A stretch of DNA of 64,000 bases from Siphonodentalium dalli (taxonomy: Eukaryota; Mollusca; Scaphopoda; Gadilida; Siphonodentaliidae), in the NCBI GenBank assembly GCA_032622095.1, contig CP136064.1:129073605-129137604 (forward strand), read 5' to 3'. This document shows, piece after piece, positions 22,660 through 33,560 of this stretch (its first letter is position 1; each line of letters starts with the position of its first letter). The translations under genes were made by a program, and so were the position numbers. The notes beneath the pieces are model-generated. The model ran no database searches and had not been told where the DNA came from. It was given only the letters and a program-made list of their open reading frames with translations.

Positions 22660-23014
22660 CAGGGCCAGGAGCCTATGCCCACTTTTTAGTCTCTATAACC
22701 CGAAGCGGTTTTGATTTAAAAGTGATTTAAAACAGGTATAAAGGTTTGACCGACGGAAAAAAACTAGTCGATAAGCTACAGACTGCATCTAAACCAATCA
22801 TTGGTCGATACAAAATCGTATTTATAATAGAACATTAGATGATAAGTAAGAAATGTGCCCCGAGTTTGAACATCGAACACATCTCAGCCGTTTAATCGAT
22901 ATTTGTAAAATTCACATAGCTTTCTTCGTTCGTATGTCTAACAACTCCTGCACCAAATATCTAACTCAAAATATGCACTAGAGACTAAAAAATGGGCCAA
23001 TGTTCCTGGCCCTG
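22660..23014. mobile_element. 355-bp MITE with CAGGGCCAGGA termini
   Basis: Terminal inverted repeats of about 35 bp: CAGGGCCAGGAGCCTATGCC on the left, the inverse of CAGGGCCAGGAACATTGGCC on the right, continuing to TTTTTAGTCTC. AATTT occurs immediately outside both ends (22655-22659, 23015-23019), a possible 5-bp target duplication. CAGGG-type ends resemble hAT elements, but those duplicate 8 bp, so the superfamily is left open. Confidence 0.75.
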
Positions 23015-23045
23015 AATTTGGTTTACCATATTAACACCCCCTGTC

Positions 23046-24103
23046 AACCGGTCCTGTACATCGATGTAGCAGTGTTTGCGGTACTGTGTAGACTCGTTAG
23101 CAGGGGGCCATGCACAATAACACCGGTAGCTTTTAGCATATATCACGAATTGTCACCAGCGAACATATATAAGGATATAAGACATAATGGGTGAGTTATT
23201 CCTATAGGGAATATCATATAATTACCACAGATTACCAACTATATTTTTTACAAACAGATCAGTCGTATTGGCTGATAAAATGTGACTTTTATCAACATTT
23301 TACCTATCGGACGAATTAACCGAAAAACTTGGATGTTTCACATTCATCGTCCATCGATTATCCACTAATTGTACTCCTCAATAGATACTGAATCGAATGT
23401 ATTAATATTTTTATGGCCAACGACCCCCTGGATCACAAAATCGAGGGCCATAGATTGGCAATGGTAACGTTCGCAGGGGATCCGCGCTTCCAAATAATAC
23501 TGTCTGCAGGGTGTAAGGGTACTGTCTGACGGTGGTCTGCTATCAATGTAATGAGCTTTACTCAAATAATAGCGATCACTTTTACTAATCATGTCACGTG
23601 AGGTTTATTTTTTTTAGCATATTAAACATTTCGCATTTTTCACAACCGACAGACGAACCATATACGATATTTGAAAAAAATTATGAAACACACAAATATC
23701 TTCAAAATGAGACAAATTAAAGACGTATTTGCATTGTAAAATATCAATCTATGGCCCTCGATTTTGTGATCCAGGGGGTCGTTAGCCATCAAAAGATTAA
23801 TAATTCGATTCAGAATCTATTGAGGAGTACAATTGGTGGATAATCGAAGGACGATGAATGTGAAACATCCAAAGTTTTCGATTTATTCGTCCGATAGTGA
23901 AAATGTTGATAAAAGTCTCATTTTATCAGCCTTATCTGTTTGTAAAACAAATAAGGTTTGTCATCTGTGGTAATTATATGAAATTCCCTACAGGAATAAC
24001 TCACCCATTATGTCTTATATCCTTATACATGTTCACTGATGACAATTCGTGATATCTTCTAAAACTATCGCGATCACTGCTACCCCGCTGTACAGGACCG
24101 GTT
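23046..24103. mobile_element. 1.06-kb fold-back element with ~360-410-bp arms
   Basis: The left arm (23046-23458) begins AACCGGTCCTGTACA; the right arm (23745-24103) is its inverse, ending TGTACAGGACCGGTT. The arms match over nearly their full length (for example GATATAAGACATAATGGGTG and its complement near 24010) with a few indels. The ~290-bp loop has no ORF. No target duplication could be read. Confidence 0.85.
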
Positions 24104-24402
24104 CACATGGGTGGTTCTCTGGAAACGGAGAAGTCGATTGGCCACTAATTTATAAGTTGTCAAAATCCTGTCAATTCCAACCTCAACGTATTCAAACGAC
24201 TCGTAGAAAATCTTCAGTTTATATTATTTCAGATATTATTATTTATCGCTTTCGTTTCAATTAATAAATACACATCATATGCAGTACAATGAAAAAACTT
24301 CTTGAAATAATATAATTTATGGCATCTAAAAGAAAACAAGGGGCCTTTGACTTTAAACATTGAAGAGCGTTTTGTGTTGGTCCTTCTCTGATAAAGTAAA
24401 AC

Positions 24403-24759
24403 TTAATATACGAGCGTTTGTATCACTTTTGTGCGGAAAGTTGAAAACTGATTCATTTCGATGGGTTCGGTGACGATAATCAATCTGTTTATTTGAATTC
24501 CCATGCACAAACAGTACGTGATGAAAGTGAGAAAATTGATATGTTTTATTTCATGCACGAAGACTACGAGTCGTTTTAATATAGTTAGGCTAAGTTCTGA
24601 GTCAGCCCAGTGGTTTAAAATCCACACGGTAAACGAACACGCAGTGGTGTATTGGTACACAATGATTGTCTTCCGAACTCGTTTAAATTGATCATCAAAA
24701 TCATCATCATTATGTATATCCACACTTGTGCCTACATGTAGATATTTCTTTATTCTCAT
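24403..24759 (-). CDS. Hypothetical 118-codon ORF
   Basis: An ATG at 24757-24759 opens an uninterrupted 118-codon frame starting MRIKKYLHVGTSVDIHNDDD, with a middle rich in aromatic and hydrophobic residues (TACSFTVWILNHW, then HEIKHINFLTFITYC). Its end overlaps the AGCGTTTGTATCAC box that recurs in TTAA elements, suggesting part of it is repeat-derived. No domain recognised; it may be a chance frame. Confidence 0.15.
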   Translation of the reverse strand: MRIKKYLHVGTSVDIHNDDDFDDQFKRVRKTIIVYQYTTACSFTVWILNHWADSELSLTILKRLVVFVHEIKHINFLTFITYCLCMGIQINRLIIVTEPIEMNQFSTFRTKVIQTLVY

Positions 24760-24779
24760 AATATGAGTATGGCCATGTT

Positions 24780-25650
24780 CCTTCTTCTCTGGAATTCCAG
24801 CTATTATTTGTTATGTTTCTTTATTGAATCTTCATCGTTTTGGGGGAAATGTAGATATGATTATATTAAAGAGCTACCATGATGTGCGTTCCGCAGAACT
24901 AACTAACCCACAGCTCGCTGAATGTAAATCCATTATATGAAAAACAACTGCTTGTATCGACTATGTCTCCCCATTGACAAGGTATGGTTGTTTTACCTCA
25001 TTTTATCCAAAATCTTACCTTGTGAAACCGACATTAACGAAATCGCAAAAAATGCTGCTAGAAGTCCCATATCGACTAATCGACTAATAAGAGAAAGATG
25101 ATAGCACTAAAACGGGCGATGGTCTAAGTACTCCGACACGAATACTACCCGATACGGCATTCGCCTATCACAATTAATTCATTCCTTAATCCAGCTGTCA
25201 GTCAGTCACGGGTGAATCACACGCCAATGCTTAGCAGTGTTCCCGAAAGTGCAAAACGTTTGTGTATGGTGTATGGTGTTACATTAGTTAGAAATAACTC
25301 AACAAATAAACTGATTGTCACTTCACTTTAAACATACTAAGGTTATAGCAATGTTCCGGTTGTTTTCGATTTTGTCTTACCGTGATGAGAAAACACTCTT
25401 TATTTTACCATATATGGAATAGATTAACACGAACGCTCTTTATTATTCCATTGCTAAATAGATACAATCCATCATCATACAGCTAGGATACAGACCTTTA
25501 TCGGCTACAGAAGTATTATAAAATAATAATTATTAACAAAAAAGCAAATAAGCTCACTACGGACCCATTTCAGTAACATATGTACACTCTTTATAGCTGT
25601 GCTTTCACTGTGGTGTGGCATGTGCCATCCAACAGAATAATGGCTATACG
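24780..25650. other. Non-coding stretch with a repeat remnant
   Basis: At about 25300-25450 two copies of the box CTCTTTATT(T/A)TACCAT-AT lie about 45 bp apart (25398 and 25437), as in the TTAA element at 52.8 kb. No gene. Confidence 0.45.
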
Positions 25651-26085
25651 TCTATATATATAAAAGAAGAAGGATCTGTCAGTCTGTCTGTCTGTCCGGA
25701 TTTTTCTCCCAGACTGCTGGTCCGATTTCAACAGAATTTGGTGTGGTGACTATGGGTACCTGGCGGACGTTATAACGGCGTAGTTTTTTTTTATTTTGAT
25801 TTCAAAAATGTATATAAATAACAAAACAAAACAATTATAAACTTACTATTTTCCACTACGGGACTTATATGAGAAACAAATAAGTCCAATATGAACCAAT
25901 GCCAATACTAAGGTCCAAAATGAACCTATTTACCCGAGAATATATTGAAGTAGGGTATATTGATAATATGATAATCAATATATATAAAAGAGTATAGGAT
26001 CTGTCTCATGTGCGCGATTCGCACACAGGGGCCACAAGACCCTAACGCTGAATAAAGGCTCCAGAAGGGAACCCGTTTCAGCTAG
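25651..26085 (+). mobile_element. Short non-autonomous Helitron(s)
   Basis: Two Helitron-like 5' ends, TCTATATATATAAAAGAAGA at 25651 and TCAATATATATAAAAGAGTA at 25975, share one 3' end, GGGAACCCGTTTCAGCTAG (to 26085), followed by T. A GGG-AA-CCC mini-hairpin lies just before CTAG, as in the large Helitron at 42.6-49.2 kb. The outer element has the (CTGT)n tract after its 5' end. Either one element inserted beside another, or a 3' end was shared. The inner 5' end is preceded by A, as expected for A|T insertion; the outer one is not. Confidence 0.65.
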
Positions 26086-26182
26086 TTATGTATATATATA
26101 TTTAAAGTGTTCTAATCAATTTTATTTACGACATGTATTATTAGGTAGTGTGGTTTAATAGAGACACATCGTATATAGATAT

Positions 26183-26678
26183 TGTCCCGGTGTCTAGGGT
26201 TTAGATGTTGAATTGGCCGTGTCGGGAACATTGATAACAATAACTGTCCGTAGCTTTTGATAACTTTATATGTGTATAAGTCATAGTGATAAACACAGCA
26301 GGAGCATCGGTAAAAGAGGTCTAGTCTGATCGGCTGATGGAGAGAGAGTCGTTTTTCGTATCTCTCGACGCCAGTAGTTATTACAACGTATATATGGTGT
26401 ATAATATCATGCATCCTAATAAGGTATGATGTATATGATACACCTACCATGTGACGTGTATCATGCCATCGGTATGGTGGAACGATCGTGGTCTGATACT
26501 TCCAACATATAAGATGGTAGTACATGTCACATCCAATTTAGAATATGATCTTGATAATTATGATTGTATCTATTCTATTAGTTATATCTCGATGTGCTGT
26601 GTTTATCTGTACAATACGTTATAGCAATAACTGGGAACATAATTATATATCAACCGATATCTTCTGTACTATCGGACA
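26183..26678. repeat. Left LTR (496 bp)
   Basis: From TGTCCCGGTGTCTAGGG to CTATCGGACA. About 99 % identical to 29411-29902; carries GTATATATGG where the other copy has GTATGG. Confidence 0.85.
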
Positions 26679-27293
26679 GAGTCCCCTCCTTTAAGAGTTC
26701 CCAAAACTATATATAGTATTGGGAACTAAAATTTTGATAAAATCCGAGGGTACAGAAGATAGTTGGATCTATGAGTATAATCGCGAGTGGCGAACCTAAA
26801 AACAATCAACACATGGATATTCATACATAAAAACTCAACAGCAAACGAAACGAGAGTTATTTATCCATGGCGAGTCTGGTAAACAGTATGTCACTAGGTT
26901 ACTGGATTAGCATCTAACAGTAAGTCACTGGAGCACTGGTTTATCAGCGAATAGTTAATTTATCCAGGAATTTGTAGAGAAGTTCTGGCTTGGCGGGTAT
27001 AATGTGATATATGTGTCCAATATAAATATTCGGCAAACGATTATATCCAAGGTCGGATAATCAACACCATGTAGAACACTGGTGTGTGAAGTAGAGAATA
27101 ATCACACATGCAGGATACAGTTAATTGACATCAACAATTAAGGATGATAAATGTTATTGTCCGTGCGGTGTGAGAATGTGTAGTAACCGATATATTCATC
27201 AGTTGGGAAGGTATATGTAGCTTCACAGGATATCGTCTTTGACATCTCTGGTCTTAGTCAGCAAGCGACGTGGAGTCAATGACGTAACGTGTA

Positions 27294-27539
27294 ATGATCG
27301 GTGTACATGTAACAGCAGTGTACAGTTGCGATCAAATGTCAATTATTTTATGCCAATGTGTATCAAACGTATCAGCGATATTCATGAACGATCAGGCAGC
27401 ATATGCGTCATTTAGTTATCATCTAAGGAGCTGTGGCGGCGTCAGCGTTGAAACAACGACTGTATACAAGACGCCGAACGAGGAAATGCAGCAACGAGTG
27501 TTTATTTTGGACAGTCGGTGGAATAGCTATGTCCGATAA
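27294..27539 (+). CDS. 81-codon ORF inside the LTR element, unknown
   Basis: ATG at 27294, TAA at 27537. The translation is MIGVHVTAVYSCDQMSIILC at the start and ends QRVFILDSRWNSYVR; codon use is balanced and the region is less AT-rich than the rest of the element. It does not resemble a gag or zinc knuckle. It could be a captured host fragment, a diverged structural-protein remnant or a chance frame. Confidence 0.2.
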   Translation: MIGVHVTAVYSCDQMSIILCQCVSNVSAIFMNDQAAYASFSYHLRSCGGVSVETTTVYKTPNEEMQQRVFILDSRWNSYVR

Positions 27540-28344
27540 TCTTGTGAGGACAGTGTCAGGAACGGTCGAAGATTTGCAGCGGTGTCGCTAGATGTGGTTG
27601 AAACACCAATGTCTGGTCCGGTCTGCGTGTCTGGTATGTCAGCCCGGTGCATATTGGATGGTCCAGCGCGTCTGACGTCATTAGCCTGACTTACAGTACC
27701 AACCATTGATCGTGTTTGGCGAACCCATTTAGTTCGACATAAATGACACGAAGTCTAAATAATGTGTTTGTAAAAAGAACACAATAAACCCACAATAGCT
27801 AATAAGCATCTTGAACCCAAAATATGTCCAAAGTACGAATCATGAAACAAAATCAGTGACTCGCCAATGCAATTTGCATTTTCATAAAGTTTGAACCTGT
27901 TCGTAGAGCATTTCCATAAAATGTAAAGAAAAATGGTCATGCAATAAATGAGGGATATGGACATTAAGGGAATTGGGTTTATGATCAATAAAAGGTGATC
28001 GTAGGAATTAAAAAATATGTCTTGAATCATGACATTAAAGGGATATATGTATATCATGCCATAAAATTTCATAAAAAATGTAATTTTCGCTGAAAACAAT
28101 TGCTGTGCGATAACCAAACATGCCTGCCGCGACGATATTTATAATCAACAATCGTGTAATTATTTTGGTGTGAAATTATTGTTAAAATCGGGTGAATTAG
28201 CGTTCACCATACCAGTAGAATTAGAACCAATCAGTAGATGATTGCGATTTCGTTAAACTATTCACAGCTATTTATGAACAATCACGTGGTAATGAAATAC
28301 CACATACATGTACTTCTCCGCTATCTATATCATATTATATTATA

Positions 28345-28894
28345 CTAGCCGATGAGCCCGACGTTGTCCGGGCTATTCAAAAACCAAATTTCAAGTCGAT
28401 AGCTCTACCCAGCCCGACGATTTCAAGTCGATAGCTCTACCCGTTTCCGAGATCTGGTCTGCGCATGCGCGAAGCTGGCGTCGCACGGGCTCGGCGACCC
28501 GATAAAATTCGTATCCGGGGCAAGATACATTAACATAGCAAATTTCAAGTCGATAGCTCCACCCGTTTCCGAGATCTCGTCTGCGCATGCGCGAAGCTGG
28601 TGTCGCACGGGCTCGGCGACCCGATAAAATTCGTATCCGGGGCAAGATACATTCACATAGCAAATTTCAAGTCGATAGCTCCACCCGTTTCCGAGATCTC
28701 GTCTGCGCATGCGCGAAGCGGGCGCCGCACGGGCTCGCCAATACGACAACGTTCACCGCCTGGTCAAACTACACACACGTACCAAGTTTCGTCCCGATCG
28801 GTCGAGAATCGTAGATTTGTATAAATGACAGACAGACAGACAAACAAACAAACAAACATACATACAGACAGAGGTCTTCAAAATATATATGAGA
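28345..28894 (-). mobile_element. 550-bp non-autonomous Helitron, minus strand
   Basis: Read on the minus strand the 5' end is TCTCATATATATTTTGAAGA, followed by (TGTT)n/(TGTC)n. The 3' end is GCCCGGACAACGTCGGGC, a hairpin, then TCATCGGCTAG and host T. The base before the 5' TC is A, so the insertion is between A and T without target duplication, as Helitrons do. The inside is a ~121-bp tandem repeat (about 2.5 copies) each with TTTCAAGTCGATAGCTC and CTGCGCATGCGCGAAG. It lies within the LTR element at 26.2-29.9 kb. No Rep/helicase is encoded. Confidence 0.88.
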
Positions 28895-29410
28895 TGGTCA
28901 TATTTATCATTGTAAACTGAACTCAATATGCGGTTTACAGAGTGAATAAAATAGTATTATACTTGTGCTTGGTATAATCCATCGAACGACCATTCTTATT
29001 TAATAACGCTTAGCATTCCATTACCAACACCAGGGTGTATATCCCTATATATTACATGTCAAACCAGGAATCCGAGGGTTGCGCACCCCTCGAATGCCGC
29101 GATACTTGTATTCGTCTTGATTTTAATTACTAAAGTAATTGGGAATAGAAAAGGCAAAATTGCAGGTATATAAGAAATGAATAATTTGAGTTGGGTTGGC
29201 ACATGCACATTCTAATTGTGACATTATAGAACTGCTCTAGAACATAATGCGGGTATGGTGTTTATGTAATTTGAATTATTAGATCAAAAGAAACGTCCTG
29301 GTTGGTATAGTAAGTACTCACGTATGAACGAAAACACAAGTTCTGGTTCCAAGCTCACGAGCACCATTCCGTGACGAAACACAAGTTCTGGTTTACTGCT
29401 ACGGCACCAT

Positions 29411-29902
29411 TGTCCCGGTGTCTAGGGTTTAGATTTTGAATTGGCCGTGTCGGGAACATTGATAACAATAACTGTCCGTAGCTTTTGATAACTTTATATG
29501 TGTATAAGTCATAGTGATAAACACAGCAGGAGCATCGGTAAAAGAGGTCTAGTCTGATCGGCTGATGGAGAGAGAGTCGTTTTTCGTATCTCTCGACGCC
29601 AGTAGTTATTACAACGTATGGTGTATAATATCATGCATCCTAATAAGGTATGATGTATATGATACACCTACCATGTGACGTGTATCATGCCATCGGTATG
29701 GTGGAACGATCGTGGTCTGATACTTCCAACATATAAGATGGTAGTACATGTCACATCCAATTTAGAATATGATCTTGATAATTATGATTGTATATATTCT
29801 ATTAGTTATATCTCGATGTGCTGTGTTTATCTGTACAATACGTTATAGCAATAACTGGGAACATAATTATATATCAACCGATATCTTCTGTACTATCGGA
29901 CA
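29411..29902. repeat. Right LTR (492 bp)
   Basis: Partner of 26183-26678, with TGTCC...GGACA ends and followed by ATAT. Confidence 0.85.
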
Positions 29903-30042
29903 ATATTTCGATATCCTGGAAAGGCTATTTGATTGGCTGAGGACACACGTATCACAGTTGCGATGGCATAGGCAGTGTGACAATTTATTATGGTGGAGTC
30001 TGGTGACAATTGTTCGTCATAATTAATATGCCATAGCCAGCC

Positions 30043-30228
30043 ATGTTGCCCGCTGAGTTTCCGCACAATGAGTCGACTGGACCAATTAACCCATTGCGTT
30101 TCACCAATGTCCATACAAGACATTCAGGTAGATCGTTGACAGATCGACCATCGCTGATAGAGCTTGGTAGGCTCAGTGTGCGAATTTGCAGAGGGCGACA
30201 TTGCTTGCTACTCATTACGTTTTGCTAA
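30043..30228 (+). CDS. Short ORF near the LTR insertion, unknown
   Basis: A 61-codon frame starts at a TTG at 30040s/ATG at about 30041 and is polar and Arg-rich (TNVHTRHSGRSLTDRPSLIE). It lies in a GC-balanced patch (29.9-30.2 kb). An inverted CCAAT box (GATTGGCTGAGG) lies ~100 bp upstream. The minus strand is also open here, so strand and reality are uncertain. No family recognised. Confidence 0.15.
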   Translation: MLPAEFPHNESTGPINPLRFTNVHTRHSGRSLTDRPSLIELGRLSVRICRGRHCLLLITFC

Positions 30229-30315
30229 ATTGTATTCGCTACGATATATATAATTTCACGATAGATCGTCCAGAATTGTTTTTGACCGTGGCATGGTGGC
30301 AATTCCTCATTGATT

Positions 30316-30830
30316 GGTTTCCGATCAATAACTCCAGTTTGGATTATTTGATCTGAACCAAAGTTGGTATGTGTATTTCCCAGCAAAAGATACAGGCCAA
30401 GTTCGAATATGGCTTCCGTCCAATTATTTTTACATGAGTTTCGGCCCTTTTTCGACTTAGAATTTGACCGTCTGTTAATATTTTTGGTTTCCGACCGATA
30501 ACTCCAGTTTGGATTATTTGATCTGAACTAAAGTTGGTATGTGTATTTCCCAGCTAATGATACAGGCCAAGTACGAATATGGGTTCCGTCCAGTTATTTT
30601 AATGTGAGTTACAGCCATTTTTCGACTTAGCATTTGACCAATTTCATAACATTTCGGTTTCCGACCGATAACTCCAGTTTTGATTATTTGATCTTAACCA
30701 AAGCTGGTGTGTGTATTTTCCGGCTAAAACTACAGGCCAAGTTCGAATATAGGTTCTGTCTAATTATTTTCACATGAGTTACAGCCATTTTTCGGCTTAG
30801 AATTTTACCGCATTTTGGCATTGAAATTAG
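30316..30830 (-). repeat. Three tandem copies of a 170-bp unit
   Basis: GGTTTCCGA(T/C)C(A/G)ATAACTCC starts at 30316, 30486 and 30656, exactly 170 bp apart each time. Units run through GATCTGAACCAAAGTTGGTA and CAGGCCAAGTTCGAATATGG to TTTTCGACTTAGAATTT. The same family lies in opposite orientation at 40.7-41.1 kb, and a diverged relative at 34.5-35.1 kb has the same period. Confidence 0.9.
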
Positions 30831-32208
30831 GGGTATATCAGATATTCTTCAAATGTAAGCCCAAAGTATTATTTTATTTTGCGGTAGTACAATTCGAAAT
30901 AGCTAAAGGGTGTATTTTGCCACACCCTAGCGATGATCTTGTTATAGTCTCTGCTTTGTAGAATAAGGTAACCAGATCTCCATTATTTGAAAGTATGTTT
31001 TGTATAAAGTAATGTTACGGATGGCTGATTAGCCGGAATGCGAAAATATAACTATCATTATCGAGTAATTTTTGTACAGTTTACAAGAAATGTATCACAT
31101 AAATATTATAGTATATAAAATATGAGATATCGTTTCTCCCTGCCCATTTCAGCCGCCCGTCAGATATTAGTTTAAAACAATTTAATGTTTGTTTATGCCT
31201 AGTATTCTAGTCTAAATTCTGTATTGACACCAGCGGTATTTTGTATCCGATGGGCGAAGAGCGCAAAGAAGGTTTGTTTCAGTGGAATAGCTATATTTAA
31301 TTGCTACTGTGCCATATCTCATATATATATTGCATTTTCTTAGGCCATGGTTGATTGAGTTTGTGTTTGACGATAGGTTTCCTACCGGGGTATATATATA
31401 TTTACTACAATGAAATTATAAATAACATTCTAGTATAGATTAACATAAATTTTGCTTACATTCAATTTTATGTGAATCACATTTCTATCTAGGAACTAAG
31501 AGTAAATATTCCAATCTGAATTTTCATGGCTGGGGGAACTCACATGGACAATGGCTTTGTGCCAAATATATCAAATTCATTATTATTTACAGTCAAAATT
31601 AAATGCAGAAATTGACACTAAACATAGAAATAGTTAACCTTGACCTTACCGCCAACATTAATGCAAACAATGTTACCTTCAATGAAGCGAAGAAAATCTA
31701 ATTGACCATGTGGCATGTTTTTGCCACTTGTAACTAAGTTGTTGTTTAAAATTAAGCCGGCTAATCCCTTGTTTATGTACTCGGTGTCTGTTTGGAAAGT
31801 ATAAGACCAGGCCAATAACCTTAATAGTGACCTGGAAATATTGAAGAAAATAAATAAAATAAATAAATATATAAATATTTAATGAAAATAAATAAAATAT
31901 AAAACTATCTTATTCTCATATAAATACTACTATTTTGCTCTCAGTAACAGCAAATTACATGAGATTTAGACATTAGATTGGTATACAACTTGGAAATATT
32001 AAAAACTACATACTAAATTAATATGACTCACAAATAAAAACCGGTTAACGATAAAAATTATAAAGAATAATTTTTCCTAAACTGCTCTATATGAGATTCA
32101 GTAATTAGACTGGGATTTTATAGAGACATCCTATCTTAAGCATTTGAATAACATGCCCAATTCAAGACAAGCAAGTGTGGAAAACTCATCACAAAATAAT
32201 AATATTTA
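30831..32208. other. AT-rich non-coding stretch
   Basis: About 30895-30960 still belongs to the family ending at 40.6 kb (CACACCCTAGCGATG versus its inverse). The rest is very AT-rich, with (AAAT)n near 31850-31905, and shows no gene. Confidence 0.5.
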
Positions 32209-32380
32209 TGCCCTGAGAACATGGCTAAATAAATATTCTGTGATTACATAATATTGAGCCCGAGGAGGGATTTGCTAGTTCACAAGACATGAGACAATTT
32301 CTCGTTCAATGGCTGTTTAATTATCTTCATTAATCAGCCGAAATAATAAAATTGTGAAGGTGGGGACCAAAAAAGGGGCC
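32209..32380 (+). repeat. 172-bp direct repeat, left copy
   Basis: TGCCCTGAGAACATGGC to AAAAAAGGGGCC; 97-98 % identical to 32740-32911. The pair flanks a ~360-bp interior. The ends (TG... and ...CCA/ACA) could be LTRs of a tiny TRIM element, but no target duplication or priming sites are visible, so a simple segmental duplication remains possible. Confidence 0.75.
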
Positions 32381-32473
32381 CCATACCAGTCAAACAAGAG
32401 TAACAAATGTAATAAAACATCATAACACATGAGAAAAACTTAACAAAATAACCATGCAGGGCGGGAGGGAGGG

Positions 32474-32737
32474 TCAAGAAACAATTACCGATGCCGAGAT
32501 GTGTATGAATTACTAATATAATATTTTAAACTACATAACTTTTTAATAACCATCCCACGTCCAGAGAGAGTTCTTACTGGTTTGCTAAATGGCGACTGAT
32601 AAGGAAGCTAGGCCGCTCACGTGACCGAAAGTATAAATTACATTACGTTCAGTCTCCACCAAAACTGACTGCAGGCAATCATGAAACCGATCGCCAGATC
32701 TTCTCAAACATAAAAATGGTTATATATAACCTGCTAT
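32474..32737 (+). repeat. ~264-bp repeat holding the empty Helitron target
   Basis: GTCAAGAAACAATTACCGAT to TTATATATAACCTGCTA matches 42385-42622 joined to 49248-49266, i.e. the sequence on the two sides of the Helitron at 42623-49247. Here the join (...CATAAAAA|TGGTTATATA..., at 32717/32718) is uninterrupted. Several substitutions and small indels separate the two, so they are paralogues, not alleles. Confidence 0.9.
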
Positions 32738-32739
32738 TA

Positions 32740-32911
32740 TGCCCTGAGAAGATGGCTAAATAAATATTCTGTGATTACATAATATTGAGCCCGAGGAGGG
32801 ATTTGCTAGTTCACAAGACATGAAACAATTTCTCGTTCAATGGCTGTTTAATTATCTTCATTAATCAGCCGAAATAATAAAATTTTGAAGGTGGGGACCA
32901 AAAAAGGGGCC
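32740..32911 (+). repeat. 172-bp direct repeat, right copy
   Basis: Partner of 32209-32380. Confidence 0.75.
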
Positions 32912-33099
32912 ACAAGGCTTGGCGAAAACATGAAAAATGAGCAAAAGCCTAGCCCCACCCAAATCCCTCCAAGCTGGAAAGGAAAAAAAAACACACATCG
33001 AACCCTTCGCAACCACCCAAATATTAAAACTTAAAATTTATCAGTGAGAACAGTGGAGATATAACAATTAAATCACTGCTGGGGCAAAAGGTTTGAAAT

Positions 33100-33560
33100 A
33101 CTGAGGAAGGCGGATATGAGCATTGTGTCAAGGCTGGAAACAAAAGTGGGTAAACAGGGTAACAGTGGAGCACACTGAAAAAATGTATAATGTTAGACTC
33201 TTGTCGAACACAATAAGGAGCAATGCGGATAGGAGCATTATGTCAATGCGGGAAACAAAAGTGGGTAAACAGGGACAGTGGAGCACACTGGAAAATGTAG
33301 GATGTTAGACTCTTGTCGAACACAACAAGTAGCCAGGAGGATAGGAGCATTTTGTCCATGCGGGAAACAAAAGTGGGTAAACAGGGACAGTGGAGCACAC
33401 TGAAAAATGTATAATGTTAGACTCTGGTCGAACACAATAAGGAGCAACTTCCGAGCAAGGCGGATAGGAGCATTTTGTCAATGCGGGAAACAAAAGTGGG
33501 CAAACAGGGACAGTGGAGCACACTGAAAAATGTAGGATGTTAGACTCTTGTCGAACAGAA
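33100..33560. repeat. Four tandem copies of a 113-123-bp unit
   Basis: GCGGATAGGAGCATT-TGTCAATG starts units at 33110, 33224, 33337 and 33460. Each continues with GGAAACAAAAGTGGG, GGGACAGTGGAGCACACTG and TGTTAGACTCTTGTCGAACA. The last unit carries a ~10-bp insertion. Frames through it are translation of the repeat only. Confidence 0.9.

Larger units (their letters stand above)
26183..29902. mobile_element. LTR retrotransposon without recognisable gag/pol (LARD-like)
   Basis: Two direct repeats of 496 and 492 bp bound a ~2.7-kb interior. Each begins TGTCC and ends GGACA, the usual TG...CA inverted ends of LTRs. The 4 bp ATAT flank both outer ends (26179-26182, 29903-29906), a fitting target duplication. 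The LTRs differ by two substitutions and a 4-bp indel, so the insertion is young. The interior shows no gag, protease, RT or integrase frame, and no clear primer-binding site or polypurine tract was found. About 550 bp of it is a nested Helitron. Mobilisation by an autonomous relative is inferred. Orientation is unknown. Confidence 0.8.

Noticed and set aside
26112-26525. 137-codon minus-strand ORF
   Set aside because: It lies within the LTR and runs across its boundary; no domain.
32209-32911. TRIM (tiny LTR) element
   Set aside because: The 172-bp direct repeats have roughly TG...CA ends, but no target duplication, primer site or purine tract could be found, so it is listed only as a repeat pair.
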